This document shows positions 1-10,856 of a DNA stretch of 64,000 nucleotides, one piece after another; position 1 is the first letter of the stretch, and each line of letters opens with the position of its first letter. A model generated the notes under the pieces. The model did not search any database, had not been told where the DNA came from, and worked only from the letters and a program-made list of their open reading frames with translations. The position numbers were made by a program, and so were the translations under genes. This stretch comes from Blasia pusilla (taxonomy: Eukaryota; Marchantiophyta; Marchantiopsida; Blasiales): the NCBI GenBank assembly GCA_050084515.1, contig CM114271.1:68510001-68574000 (forward strand), given 5' to 3'.

Positions 1-2790
1 AAAATCTCATGAGCTTCTCATGTATATGAATTCTTTTATTGTAACGTACTTTAGGTCTTATTATAAAATTTATCAACTCAATTTATATTGGTGAAGTTCC
101 TTCCAATTCAATTGCACTTCATTCATTATAAAAAGAAGATGGGGTTTGATGAACCCCTTCTATGGTGTCCACACGAATGCTTTTTGCACTCTTCCCAAAT
201 TGACACGTGTATTTGGGAATACAGGTGTCTTCTGTATTTCACATAAGAACTAACAAGAGGAGCTAACATAATAGATTTGACGGACGTGTTTCTAATAGCA
301 TGGTGATTTTTTCACCCGTGCATAGCATGGGCAGGATGCAAGTAAAAAATTATTGCTCACACAAGAATGATACAAGGTGGCAGTACGGAGAAGGCATATC
401 ATTGCAACATTCTCAAGTACAATTTAAATAAATGAGTGCTTATATTAGTTTTAGTTCCACTAGAGTGGATAGTGTGGGTAAGAAAAGTAGTTGTGAGGAT
501 ACCACAAGTGGCCTATTGGCTTCTCTTAATGACATATCATTCTCTAGGGATTTTATTACTTATCTAGTTCCACTAGAGTAGATGGCCTATGGGTTCCTTA
601 ATGACTTGTGTGTACAAATCACTCTCTAGAGATCTTAATACTTGTCATTGTCTAGGGTGATTTTGCTCTAACAAAAATTATCTACCATACCTACCCTAAA
701 AGGCCATGTGCCAAAACTTATATGTTCATCACTTTCGACACAAGTTGGCTATCCCAATTTATGGCCAATATAGGTAGTTATTTAGAAGAACTTTTCATTC
801 TAGGTGTGTCTGGACCGGCAGGGAGCACTTGGAGTAGCGTTGGGCTTGGCGAGGACGTGGGTGGCGAGGAGGGTGAAATGAAACCAAATCTCGGGTGAGG
901 GCAGTCTTATTTATAGGTTTTGAGGTAACTATGGTTAAAGTTTAACTTAACCCGGGTTAAACCTTTACCATAATTAGGATGGATTGGGTGGTTTTGAGAA
1001 TTTTACCTATTTTCACCTCGCAAAATTTTACGAATGCCAAAACCGATATCCGTATCGCAATTTGCATTCCGCATGAGCGATATACTGATTTTTATGTCTC
1101 AACATCATTGGTATCGGGTTTTGCATGCCTTAGAAAAAAACATTTGTTCGCGAAAACGAGAAGGGTGGTCACCCTTCTTGTCTGGTCCAAAATCATGTTA
1201 TAAGATGGCTATTAGGCAGCCCAGGAACTCTTAGCTTACCTAGGTGTGTAGCTTAGGAGGGCCCAAGCGTGATGCAGGCCCACACATCAGTACTTAGGCT
1301 CGAGGGGTCACTCTATGAAGGGTCTCATACCCCCTGCGATGGTTTGGAGTATTAAATGCCCCTTGGGAACTTAATAAAGTTGTACGACACCAATCATATA
1401 GTGACACCTGGAATTTTATAATTTAAAAACCCTATCTTATAGTTAATTTCTTTATAATTCTTCCTCAAAATGAATAAAAGGCCCTATGATTTGTCATACG
1501 TGATAGGGGAGAAGAAAGTAAGTGAGTCCCCCAAGTACTTAGGGGGAAGGAAATAAGTTGTTAAGCATCAATAGTGGTATCTTGATGAGTGGAAGCTGTG
1601 AGCAAGGATGGTTACCCTGTAAAGATTAGTAAAGAGATCAAGATTGCCTCAAAGTGGTGTGGAGTCGAAGTGTGCTTTGTCCTCTAGTCTTAATTGTGAT
1701 AACTTGTCAAGCTAAGCTTAAGGGGTGTGCTGATCCGATCAAGCAGAGGGAAGGGATCTCAAAGATCAGGGATGAGTGTAGCCAGCTGTTTCCAAGCTAG
1801 GTGCAAGAGTTCTTGCAGTCGCTTGGTCATTGTAGTGCGTGCTTGTTGGTGGTAGACCACACTCTAAAGGGACTATTTTGATAGTTTGTCATTTGTTCCT
1901 TGAAAGGAGAAGATTGGTTCATGCAATAGGATCGAGTTAGAGTGTTGGGATGCATAGTGGGTACCTTGGCTACCAGTGCTACTAAGGAAAAGGCCTGTCG
2001 CCTCGATGATAGTGGTTTCTGGAAACCGGTTTGCGCAATTGCTACCCTGGGTAGGGAGGATTGGCACAAGTGGAGACCTCAAATCATGAGCTAAGCTGAA
2101 AGGAGTTCAGTTGGAGTGAAGCGGAGGTCCGGTCGTGTGCTGGGTTTCCCAAAAAGCTTATCCGGACTCGAGGGAAGCACTTGGAGCTCCTGGTCTAACC
2201 GATGGCCAAACACAATCGGCTCAACACTATCGGTCCCTACCGACTCAATCGGTAGTGGATGTTGGATGCCAAAGATGGTTGACCGGATGAAGATGAAGCA
2301 GTGTGTAAGTTTCTCCGCGTGTGACAACCTAGTTCCCAGGAATTAGGGACGGTTTGAAATTGGGAAGCTAACCGGTTGGGACCGTGAGGAACCGTTTCTC
2401 CACCTAGAATGGGTCCAACCCCCTTAGAGGTGTGGATCCAGTGCTCACGGTTGCATCTTGGCCTTGATTGAGTCTGAGGAAGCGAGACGTACTGGATGAC
2501 TACTTTAAGGCAAGAGTGAGAAGTGAATTTCGTGATTCAAATGTGATCAAGGCCATTAGATAGGTGTGGGTGAAATTGGAGAAGGGTCTCTAGCCTTGCA
2601 GAGTTCAAGGTGGGGTTATTTTGTGTGTTGTTGTGTCTTATCATTCATGTTTCAGTTCCCTTGACCCATTGACTTAATATCAGCTCTTAAAGGGAGAGAA
2701 TTGACAGTTCCAAGCATCTGGATGCTGCTTGGGTTGTTTATTCCCTAGGCTACCTTTCATGACAGGCTGGTCTCTTGGTTAGGGTTTTTC
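1..2790. other. gene-poor stretch, no gene recognised
   Basis: No open frame here has a recognisable domain or consistent splice structure; the short frames between 979 and 2346 look random. A patch at about 1,005-1,180 is enriched in CpG-containing words (ACGAATGCC, CCGATATCCG, TATCGCAAT, TTCGCGAAAACG) compared with its AT-rich surroundings and resembles the motif-rich noncoding parts of elements elsewhere in the window. Around 2,100-2,480 there are ACCGG and ATCGG words. I infer decayed mobile DNA but cannot name a family. Confidence 0.5.
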
Positions 2791-2829
2791 TGACACTTAG
2801 CTTTTCTTGCACACTAGGGAAACCCTCTC

Positions 2830-3025
2830 GGGTGTACAGTTTGCAAAGGTGCAATTACGATGCGTGTTCCTTCGCAACACCTTCATAACTTTTATTATGG
2901 ATTTTTTTAATTTTGAACTTGCAAAGCCTTTGCAAAGCTCCGTGCATCGCAACGTTGTTCGCAAATAGTGGCAATGTATTCCCTTCGCAGTTTGCAAACC
3001 TATGAGCTTCGCAAATTTGAATTTT
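2830..3025. repeat. TTCGCAA/TTTGCAA motif array, part 1
   Basis: Within 200 bases there are about ten copies of TTCGCAA, TTTGCAA or their complements, for example CCTTCGCAACACC, GTTGTTCGCAAATAG and GAGCTTCGCAAATTT. The same words reappear at 3,950-4,260 on the other side of a two-exon coding stretch. TTTGCAA variants look like decayed copies in which CpG has mutated. I infer a noncoding motif array belonging to one mobile element. Confidence 0.6.
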
Positions 3026-3195
3026 CTTTGACTCCCCAGGGTCGTGGTTGGGTCTTTTTGTTTGAGGGTCATGCATGTCATGCATGTAGGGGTTATTTTG
3101 GGTATGGAAGGTGATTTATGGCTATGTTTTCTTTTTAAGTTGGACTTGATATGGGAATTGCCTTGGGTATGTTTGTAGTATTGAAGGTACAAGAG

Positions 3196-3560
3196 AAAGA
3201 TTTCGAAGAAGCACATTGAGATAGGGATGAAGCATGGGCAGAAGTTTTTGTTTGACCAGGTTGATGCTGAGCTAGCTTCGGTATGTATCCATGTTGGTTG
3301 TATGACATATCCACATGTATTAAAGTGTTGAATGGGTGCCTTGGTTCCAATTTTTGTGCCCTTATAATTTGTATGGCATGATGTAGGAATCAAAAGAGTC
3401 TGAGGGATCAGAAGTTCAGGGGAGCAGTGATGAGGATGAGGGGAGTACTCCTCCTACGAGCAGTACTCAGGAGGAGGATACTAATCGTGACATAGGTTCT
3501 TCAGAGCATCCTGGTGGTGGTAGGCTTGGTACTGGGGGGCAGCTGAGGAGGAGGAGGTAG
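3196..3560 (+). CDS. C-terminal end of an unidentified two-exon gene
   Basis: An open segment (frame RKISKKHIEIGMKHGQ) ends at 3,280 before a good donor, GTATGT at 3,281. It resumes in phase after an acceptor TAG at 3,385-3,386 with an acidic, serine-rich tail (ESKESEGSEVQGSSDEDEG) that stops at 3,558-3,560 after an arginine run. Phase is zero on both sides of the 106-nt intron. I do not recognise a family. The upstream part is not visible, so this is either the last two exons of a longer gene or a remnant. Its position between two TTCGCAA arrays suggests it belongs to that element. An accidental open frame is possible. Confidence 0.35.
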
Positions 3561-3949
3561 CAATGGGGGTGCAGGAGAGGCGGAGAGTGCCACACATCCA
3601 TCGGGAGCAGCATAGAGATTCTAGCAAGGATAAGGGCAAGAAGCCCAAGAGAGGTAGGAAGAGCCCATTTTAGGTAGTTACATGTAGAGGTACATGGGAT
3701 GTAGTTGGATAGGAAAAATGACACATGCATCTGAGGGTCATTGACCAACGACATTGCAATTTTGTACATTTCCTTTCCTATCATGATCGATATTACATTT
3801 TGTTCGGGTGTCATCTAGTCTCATTCCCCAACCCTAAACCCTACACAATCAACCATATATAGCAAAATATTTCCAAACCATTTCCCATCACAAACAACCG
3901 AACCTATAAACTTCAAACCAATTCCCATGCCCATTACTTCACAATTTCC

Positions 3950-4262
3950 CATTAAAATTCCTTCGCACTTTCCGATGTTCTCTTCTTCAAACATTTCCAA
4001 ACCCCACACCTTCGCAACTTGCGAGCCACGTCACATCTCAAATTGTCGAACCACCATGTCCGCAAACAGGTTGCGATGCTTCATTATTTTGCAAACGCAA
4101 GGGGTTTGCTATTTGCGAAGTTGTTGTGAATGTACGCAATCAAAGCTATGGCCTTCGCAAGTTGCAAGCAATATGCGATGCCTATGACTTCGCAAATGCC
4201 AGCTGTTTGAACCTTTTCCCTTTGTAGTATGCGATGAGTTTATGTTCGCAAAAGGGGCCTAT
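3950..4262. repeat. TTCGCAA/TTGCGAA motif array, part 2
   Basis: The second block of the array has about fifteen occurrences of TTCGCAA, TTGCGAA, TTGCGATG or close variants, such as CCTTCGCAACTTGCGAG and ATTTGCGAAGTTG. Several neighbouring copies are in opposite orientation and could pair. It ends just before the LTR-like repeat at 4,289. The density is far above chance for a 7-mer containing CpG in AT-rich DNA. Confidence 0.65.
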
Positions 4263-4288
4263 AGTGTAGTAGTGTAACGTGTGGAGTA

Positions 4289-4594
4289 TATTCAAAGAAC
4301 AATTAGTTCAATTCTTTGAGTTGAGCCTTTTGCGTTGAGAGAGCCTTGGTAGTGAGTTCAGAAGCCTTGGCTATGGTGTCCCGTTAGCTTCGACCCAGAT
4401 TCTTCATAGCAGAGTGGGTTTGGCTCTATTGTTTGTGTTCTATACGTGTTTTATGAAAATATGTCTATCATAAATTTTTAGTTGTGGTACACTTGTATTG
4501 GTGTATGCTCTTGCCTATGTTATGTTATGTATGTATGTATGATGTATGGTATATTAGTGATGTATGTTGTAGGATGATGTATATTCGCACAATA
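4289..4594 (+). repeat. dispersed LTR-like repeat, plus copy
   Basis: This block matches, in opposite orientation, the sequence at 63,055-63,380. Shared words in order are TTCTTTGAGTTGAGCC, GCCTTGGTAGTGAGT, TTGGCTATGGTGT, AGAGTGGGTTTGGCTC, ACGTGTTTTATGA, AGTTGTGGTACACTTG and GATGTATGTTGTA. The minus copy is preceded by a TATA-like GGATATAAGG, so the family may be an LTR. It includes a short TATG-rich run at about 4,519-4,550. No matching second LTR was found close by. Confidence 0.6.
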
Positions 4595-5042
4595 TCTTTA
4601 CCAATATAGAATTGAAGAAGCTCTCCCCAGAAATTGAGTACTCTTTCATTACGGACAAGTACATCCAAGTCCATAATTGTTCAGCCATTTCCTCACAGAA
4701 CTCATCAGTAGACATTGCATCCCAATTTTCCATTGCTATGTATGTTGGTGGATATTGGTACTACGAGACGAAAGTAGCAAAGCTATGTATAAAACAAGCA
4801 GAACTCTGGTGGATACTGAAACTACAACATGCCACTAGAACTCATAACTTTTCAATAGTAAAGCAAACCATTCGCACGGCACCTTGGTACCATTAATTTT
4901 CTTTTTGGGTTTCAAACAACCCGCAAGTTTAGCATTGTGTCCCCGTTCAATGCTTTGACCATGATTATACTGCTGAGATTATTTTCCCTGCTCAATGGGT
5001 ACTCAACACAGTTCACAAGGAGACAACCGCAGGTTGTGTCGA

Positions 5043-5788
5043 TCACAAGGACATAACCACATGTTGTGTCTTAGGAACTACTTGTACCTCCACCTGCACA
5101 GGCACAGACAAAACAAGGGCTTGGGAGGTTTCAATTGCATTTCTGGCTTGTGCCACCGGTTGCTCATTCCCTTTGGAAACACCTTCTTTGGATGACTCCA
5201 AAGCTGGGGTTTCGGCCTTCCCTTCATTATCTTCATGAGAAGATGTCTCAAACTCTCCCTCATCTTGACCCTCCTCAAAGAAAACCGGCCTCCTCATGGA
5301 TATATGAAAAGGCAGCGGTCCCTTGGGTTCTGGGAGATCCCCTGCATTTACCCTCTGCCAGCTGCGGGTTCCACTGCTGGTGCTGTAACAACCACTATTT
5401 CCACCTTGTCCACCCTTTGCTTGCCTCTTGCGTTGCCGTTGCTCGTGGTTCTGCTTCCGGCGATGAGTGTTTAACAACTCGATTACCTGCCACGCTCCTC
5501 CTGCGATTTCCCCTAAACCCTGAATGTCAAACATGTTCCTCCAAAAATTCCTTATGGACTCCACTTAGCAGTGGTTCTCACTAACTCCAAGTAGCGCCTC
5601 CAGACGTACACACATCTGGCGGGAATCCCACATACGCTTAATCTCCTCCCTCTCTGCAATAGCACGAATAGGATGGACAGCCTCGTACGTTGCCACAAGC
5701 TGTCGCGCGTACTCCAGCAAACAACCTGAGAAATATTGAGGTTGGTTAAATTTTCACATGGCTTCGAGCACTCATCGGCCTGCACCAC
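5043..5788 (-). pseudogene. internally deleted copy of the gag-like gene
   Basis: Read on the minus strand, the first part contains RYLELVRTTAKWSP, nearly identical to RYWELVGTTAKWSP in the gag-like gene at 10,857-13,976. The second part contains PEPKGPLPFH followed by an acidic stretch (FFEEGQDEGEFE), matching PAPKGPLPDH and the acidic stretch at residues about 240-260 of the 11,511 segment. Most of the region between these landmarks in the long copy, including the conserved globular part, is missing. The two parts are in different frames. I read this as a decayed derivative of the same element family with an internal deletion of roughly 1 kb or less. Confidence 0.6.
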
Positions 5789-6639
5789 AACTCATTATCG
5801 ACACTCGAATCGTCGCGAATGAAAGTCTTAGTCGCACTGATCTGTTTGTCGCGTCTGAAAAGTGAACCATTAGCGCCGTCAAAATTTATTTCCCGATCAT
5901 AGTGGTGTTTGTCCGTAGCGCAACTACCTATTCGTACCTGTACAATTAACGCTACTGCCGAGTAATGATACTTCCGTGCATTATTGATTCTACTAACTTC
6001 CGTCGTCCAAGTGTACTACCCTCTTCCTCGGTTTCGGCATCTGCTTCTTCCCGAATCCCGATGCACAGTCCCCTAAACCCAGTAGATACAGAGCATATCA
6101 CATTTACTTCCATTGTGACTTTCCCATCTAGTTAGCACTTAGGTAGTTGTAGGAAACGGAAAGGCATGTCTTTCCGTCTAGTTAGTTTGGTGGGAGCCAC
6201 CCATGTATGCCCTTCCTTTTTATGCTAAGTATACTTATTTACCTTTGTACTTAGTCCCTTGCATGTGTAATACAATTGCAAGGATGACCACCCTTGTTTT
6301 GTTGCTCTATCTAGAGAGCAAAATATGAATGCCAATCCTATGAATATCTACGCAATTTTCCCTAGCTACCCACTTAAATGACTTTAGGCTCAAGAATGGC
6401 AAATTGTTTGACTCAATATGAAAAACTCAAAAATTTGAAGATATACCAAAACTACAATCAAAAATTGATGTTAAACCTTGATGTTATTTTAGTTCTTGTG
6501 CATTCCGGTCTATAAGTTGGGCATCACAAAGAATAATTAAGTTGTAAGTGTGAAGACTACAATTTGTCCAAAACTACATTACTCCAATCTCGATTGAAAC
6601 ATGAAATCAAAATGATTCTATTAATTAGTATCTTCTTGG

Positions 6640-6960
6640 GCAGAGGTTCACTTATTTCTCAGGTGTAAAAGATGTTGTTGAGACAAAAGGCGTCGTTGTG
6701 TAAAAGATGTCATTGGGAGAAAAGGTGTTGTTATGTAAAAGATGTCAACATTGGAAATTGCAAAAAGTACCCGACATGACATTGGAATTTGAAGAAAATA
6801 TGCAAATGAGGGCTTTATTATTTCAACACTTGAATTGCACAAAAGATGTTGTTGCGATTGGGTTTAAGGTTTAGGGTTTAGAGGGTTTTAAGAGTTTAGG
6901 GTTTGAAAAAAATTGTCATCAAGAAATAAGATGTCATCAAGAAATACGATGTCGTTTACA
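6640..6960. repeat. AAAAGATGTCGTT motif array with telomere-like strings
   Basis: AAAAGATGT(C/T) followed by GTT, ATT or CAA recurs about eight times, for example at 6,667, 6,702, 6,737 and 6,840. A shorter cluster of the same word lies at about 10,360-10,470. Between 6,860 and 6,905 the sequence holds GGTTTAGGGTTTAG strings of plant telomere type. No gene was seen. The repeated word contains CpG in the better-preserved copies (GGCGTCGTTG, GATGTCGTT). Confidence 0.5.
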
Positions 6961-7793
6961 AATAAGATCACAAAAGATTTGAAGCCCCACGACCATCACC
7001 AGGTGCCCTCCACACACCAAGAGATAGAACATATTTGAATCCTCTCTACGAAAGGAGGCTATCTTCACAAATTCTTGCACTCTACTTGATTGCCGGTGAA
7101 TGACCATGAGTTTTAGTGGAAACAAACCTGCTAAAACACATAACAGTCCATTGAAATACACTAAATTGCTGCAAAATCCTGCTCCTCCACGAGTCTGTCC
7201 AAGAATCATAAATTTGGACCCATAACTGATCGCTTGAAGCCTCTTTGCACAGGTTGATCACTTCGTAGCTCAGCAAGTCAGACCTTTTATTCAAAACCAA
7301 AGCGCCCGACGACTGGCCGTCAGAAGGTCGGATAGTAGGAGGTGACACAGCCCTAAATTTCTGGGTCACAACATTTGCTACATAAACTTTCCCTCTAAAT
7401 GTTGTTTCACCCTCTTTCCACAGTGACATGAGAGCTCCTTCGATGTGTTGCGGAATAAATTCCGTGCGCAACCTTATCAGAAGAATAAACAAGAGTGGCA
7501 GGCATTTCTGCCAATGACAGTCAGTGCTATTCCAGACAAAATCATGAACTGTCTTCGTTGTAAAGACAGGGCAGAAAAAGATCTCCCAAAATTTGTACCT
7601 CTCGGCCAAGAGCTGCTTTGAACGACGTTGAACATGAGCATTTCTTGTTCCAGGATTTGGATAGGCGGGGAGCTTTTAAAATGTATGGAAAAGGTACAAT
7701 CAAAATAATATTTTCAACCACCTCCTCGGGCAGATTCGCTCCGACAAAAGTTGGAGCACCTTCCTCCCGCAATTTCCTCTGCCTCCCGCCCAC
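6937..7793 (-). pseudogene. F-box protein pseudogene
   Basis: The minus strand begins with an F-box-like segment (LPEEVVENIILIVPFPY followed by RLSKSWN), the usual start of plant F-box proteins that recruit substrates to SCF ubiquitin ligases. The next frame (7,609 to about 7,200) has a kelch-like body, with KVYVANVVTQKFRAVSPP resembling the 'NPLTKRFRELPP' region typical of these proteins. A third frame (7,209-6,937) continues with SNLVYFNGLLCVLAG and VCGGHLVMV, typical of the later repeats. The body is thus split over three frames by at least two indels. Known: plant F-box/kelch genes form large, fast-evolving families with many pseudogenes. No intron was identified. Confidence 0.7.
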
Positions 7794-8007
7794 TCCGTCC
7801 TCACGATAGCGCCAATTTGTCAGTTGTAGTCATAGCAAGAGTAGTCGTAGTCGTAGTCGCATCTGGAGTAGTCCCACCATTCATTTTTGATATCAAAAGT
7901 AAGGAGTCTGAATCCAGAATTATCCCGACGATCCGACTCGACTTCTTCTGTCACTAATCCCAAATCAACCAATGCTCTATCCGTCTCCTACAACGGCAAG
8001 ATGGGAA

Positions 8008-8493
8008 TTAAGTTAGCTTCATTACTCCACTACGAACAACAGCGAGTAAAGCTAATAAACCCAACACCCTGAACCTTACGTGGAAATGACGCAGAGAAAC
8101 GCCTTTGCGATCATCTGTAAGTTGCGCACATGGCAGAGAGTTTACGCCTTTACCCGATTCCAGAAGACGTGGCAATGGTACCTTTACTTCCGTATCCTCT
8201 TCCTGGAACGTAAGAAAGGCAAAATGCTTCTTCCCCGACGGAAGGTGAGGACTAATCTCTTTGCGCAGATCTGCCAGCGTTGAGTCCCTAGGGCTCGTGA
8301 CCATGCAGATGAACACGCCTGACGAACCCTCCCACTTCACATCAACGCAACGTTGGGGAACATGCAAAGATGTTACCGTTGTTGCTGCCCTGCCAACCTT
8401 TCGGGATTTGCTTGGGAGAATTGGGCCCTCCTCATTGTTGCTTTCACCCAATTTCTTCGGAGATCCGAAGGTCTGAAGGACTGAGGATGACAT
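8008..8493 (-). CDS. unidentified 161-codon open frame
   Basis: The frame starts MSSSVLQTFGSPKK and holds a plausible folded core of about residues 45-110 (KWEGSSGVFICMV, STLADLRKEISPHLPSG, KHFAFLTFQEED). The pattern of strand, helix headed by a T-L-x-D-L-R motif, and strand resembles ubiquitin-like or plant kinesin tail domains, but I cannot assign it. After residue 120 the sequence looks like read-through of an intron. A further minus-strand frame at 8,634-8,864 (EREEAVARNEEEG-like acidic end) could be an upstream exon. The AUG at 8,493 is not independently supported. It may be a fragment. Confidence 0.35.
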   Translation of the reverse strand: MSSSVLQTFGSPKKLGESNNEEGPILPSKSRKVGRAATTVTSLHVPQRCVDVKWEGSSGVFICMVTSPRDSTLADLRKEISPHLPSGKKHFAFLTFQEEDTEVKVPLPRLLESGKGVNSLPCAQLTDDRKGVSLRHFHVRFRVLGLLALLAVVRSGVMKLT

Positions 8494-8949
8494 GTCTCTG
8501 GACTCCTAAATCGCCCAGGGAAGTTGTTCAGGAATGAATCTGACCTACACATGAAATGGGAAGATAATGCTCATTCGACCACAAATCCGTGACTAAATTC
8601 TCCAGGACAACTTTTCCCATCCATGTCAATAATTCATGTTGATGAGTTGGTGGGGGTCATATTGATGCATGTACTACCCTCTTCCTCGTTTCTGGCGACT
8701 GCTTCTTCCCGATGTTCAGCTATCACGGATTCGGCTTCGGTTGCTGACTGTGGCTTGTTTTTCGACCAGCGTCTCGGCTTATTCTCCCTAATATGTCTGT
8801 CATGCCACTTGCAAAAGCAAGACAGAATGTCCCTGATGGAAGTGAAACCCTGCAAGATAGCCAAAAGTTTTCTTTGGGTGATGTTGCGGGGTTTTGTTCA
8901 TGCCAAGCGAGAACGTGTCTTCATGCCCTACAATTTAAACGTATAACAT

Positions 8950-9585
8950 AGTTTTCCCTGATATATTTGTCGCATATCAAGTTTTACACAATTTCTTCCC
9001 CATTATTGAAACTGCCCAAATAGTTTTCTTGCCAACCAATTTTGAGCTGGGTGGCAATTTATTATCAATTTTTTTTTGTGATAATGCATGAGTTCATGAA
9101 CATTGTATTGTCAAGAGGTACTCATTGTGTGCAACCTATATATGTAACCATATACACTCTTAGACCATTCTAAAAGGAAACCAATAGTCCCAATAATGGT
9201 TAGTTTAATTGGGATTTGTCCAAATACCCCTTAATCTTGAAACTTGTATTTTCTACAAGTAACATTTGCAGTGGAGCTGGACATGTTGGTAGGTATTTGT
9301 ATTGTGCACCGAGTCAAATGATAAGCATGTTGAGGAAGTAATTAATGTCACTCCTTGCTTGGCTTTCATTTAGGTTGAATCTGTTCTCCATGCATTCATC
9401 ACAATATGTTGCATATGGAGACACTTGAATTGTTGTCTCTCACAGGTGATGTCCATAAGTACCACATGGCCCATTGAAAGTCATGTGAAGACCAATTGGT
9501 CATTGTCTTACAGTAAAACTAAAATCATTCACAATCATGGATGACCCCATAGATGTTACACACATGACTTGGATGTCAAGAAGCA
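8950..9585. other. no feature recognised
   Basis: AT-rich sequence with no long open frame, no clear repeat and no motif array. It separates the F-box and unidentified ORF region from the GACGTC motif array that begins near 9,590. Confidence 0.6.
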
Positions 9586-9589
9586 GAGA

Positions 9590-10200
9590 CAGCTTTGACG
9601 TTCCCGAGATAGGACACCAAGGCCGTCTCTTGTATGACGGCTTTGACGGCTCAAATATTGGACGTCAAAGCCGTCTAGGCTTCTCAGCGTCTTCCGCATT
9701 TCGTGAACCGTAAAGCCCGCCTCGATGGCCTCGAAGCTTGGGTGGGACGTCCATGGCAGGCGGGAGGGAGGCGCGCGTTGCAGGCTTGCCGCTCGGTCAA
9801 TAGCCGACCATGTTTTGCCATTTTCCCTCCCTATAAAGCGCCCTGCGTATTTGTAAGACCACCGCGGCCAAAAATAGGCGCCATTATTATAGTTTAGGAT
9901 TCAGGATAGCTAATTATACATTTGGCATACATGAAGGTTTCCACGTTTTTGCAGCCCGGAAGAAGAAGGAAAAAAAACAACAACATTTGTGACGTTCTTA
10001 TGAGGGGACGTGAAGCCTTGGCGGGAGAGTTTGACGGCGTTGTCGTCCTTTCTCGGGGCCGTCAAGGCCGTCAAGCCTTGGTGGAAGAATGTGATGGCCG
10101 CCGGGGCCGATTGACGTCTCTTTATAAGGACGGCAAGACTTCTATTCGCTCTTTGTGACGTTCTTGACATCGATTTGTAAAGACGTGAAGGCCTTGTAAC
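9590..10200. repeat. GACGTC/GCCGTC motif array upstream of the gag-like gene
   Basis: Around twenty GACGTC, GACGGC, GCCGTC or GACGTT words occur, many preceded or followed by TTTGA/TCAAA. A clear inverted repeat has arms GACGGCTTTGACG (9,636-9,648) and CGTCAAAGCCGTC (9,663-9,675). The same words recur at 14,530-14,640 and 16,106-16,460. A segment inside this block, GACGTCCATGGCAGGCGGGAG (from 9,747), matches the one starting near 16,529. It lies upstream of the gag-like frame at 10,857 and may act as that element's regulatory region. Confidence 0.65.
9738..9905 (+). promoter_or_regulatory. LTR- or promoter-like block with TATA box
   Basis: A CCTCCCTATAAAGCG box (TATAAAG at about 9,832) follows GCCATTTTCCCTCCC. 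The block shares TCCATGGCAGG(C/T)GGGAGGG, then a CCTCCC box and CGCGGCC/CGCGGCCTC words, in the same order as 16,521-16,690, which sits upstream of another gag-like gene. Two related upstream blocks in direct orientation before two gag-like genes suggest diverged LTR or leader sequences of one element family. Exact ends were not determined. Confidence 0.45.
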
Positions 10201-10856
10201 ACCATTTTCAACATTTCCTGTTCCGTCAGGGTAGACGTAGGATATTAATTGCAGTTTGTCAACAACATTAATCCCTTAATCACTATATGTATTTGGCTTC
10301 CAAGGTGATAAAAACTCCCCCAACACTTTAATATCCTATGCATTCTAGAGACAATGTTTCGGCCTAAAAGATGTTGATACAAAATAGGAGTCGTTCTATA
10401 AAAGATGTTACTATCAAAACGATGTGTCATTGAATGTAGAATATATGTTGGTAAAACATGTCTTTGCACGGAAAATGTCAATTTATTTGGTTAATATGAC
10501 TTGTTTTTTTTTCTTTTATCAAATGCACATTACGATTTGATGTAGTTCTTAAATTATGTACTTCTGTGATACTTGAGCAAGCAGGGTAGTCGGAGTAGAC
10601 AAGAAGTAGTCGATGCCTTAACACGACTATCGAAGTAAGACTAATCATTAATTGTACGCAATACCCATTTTTCGGCGGCAGCGTGGATTGTACGGAAAAT
10701 TGGATTCGCTTCGGAAAAAGGCCATTATTACGATCAGGAATTCAATTTTGACGGCAGAACTGTTCCGCTTAAGAAATGATGAGCAGACCATTCTCATTCT
10801 CGTCGCTTGAGTATCGATCGATAGTTTTGTGTGCAGGTCGATGAGCGATAGCAGCT

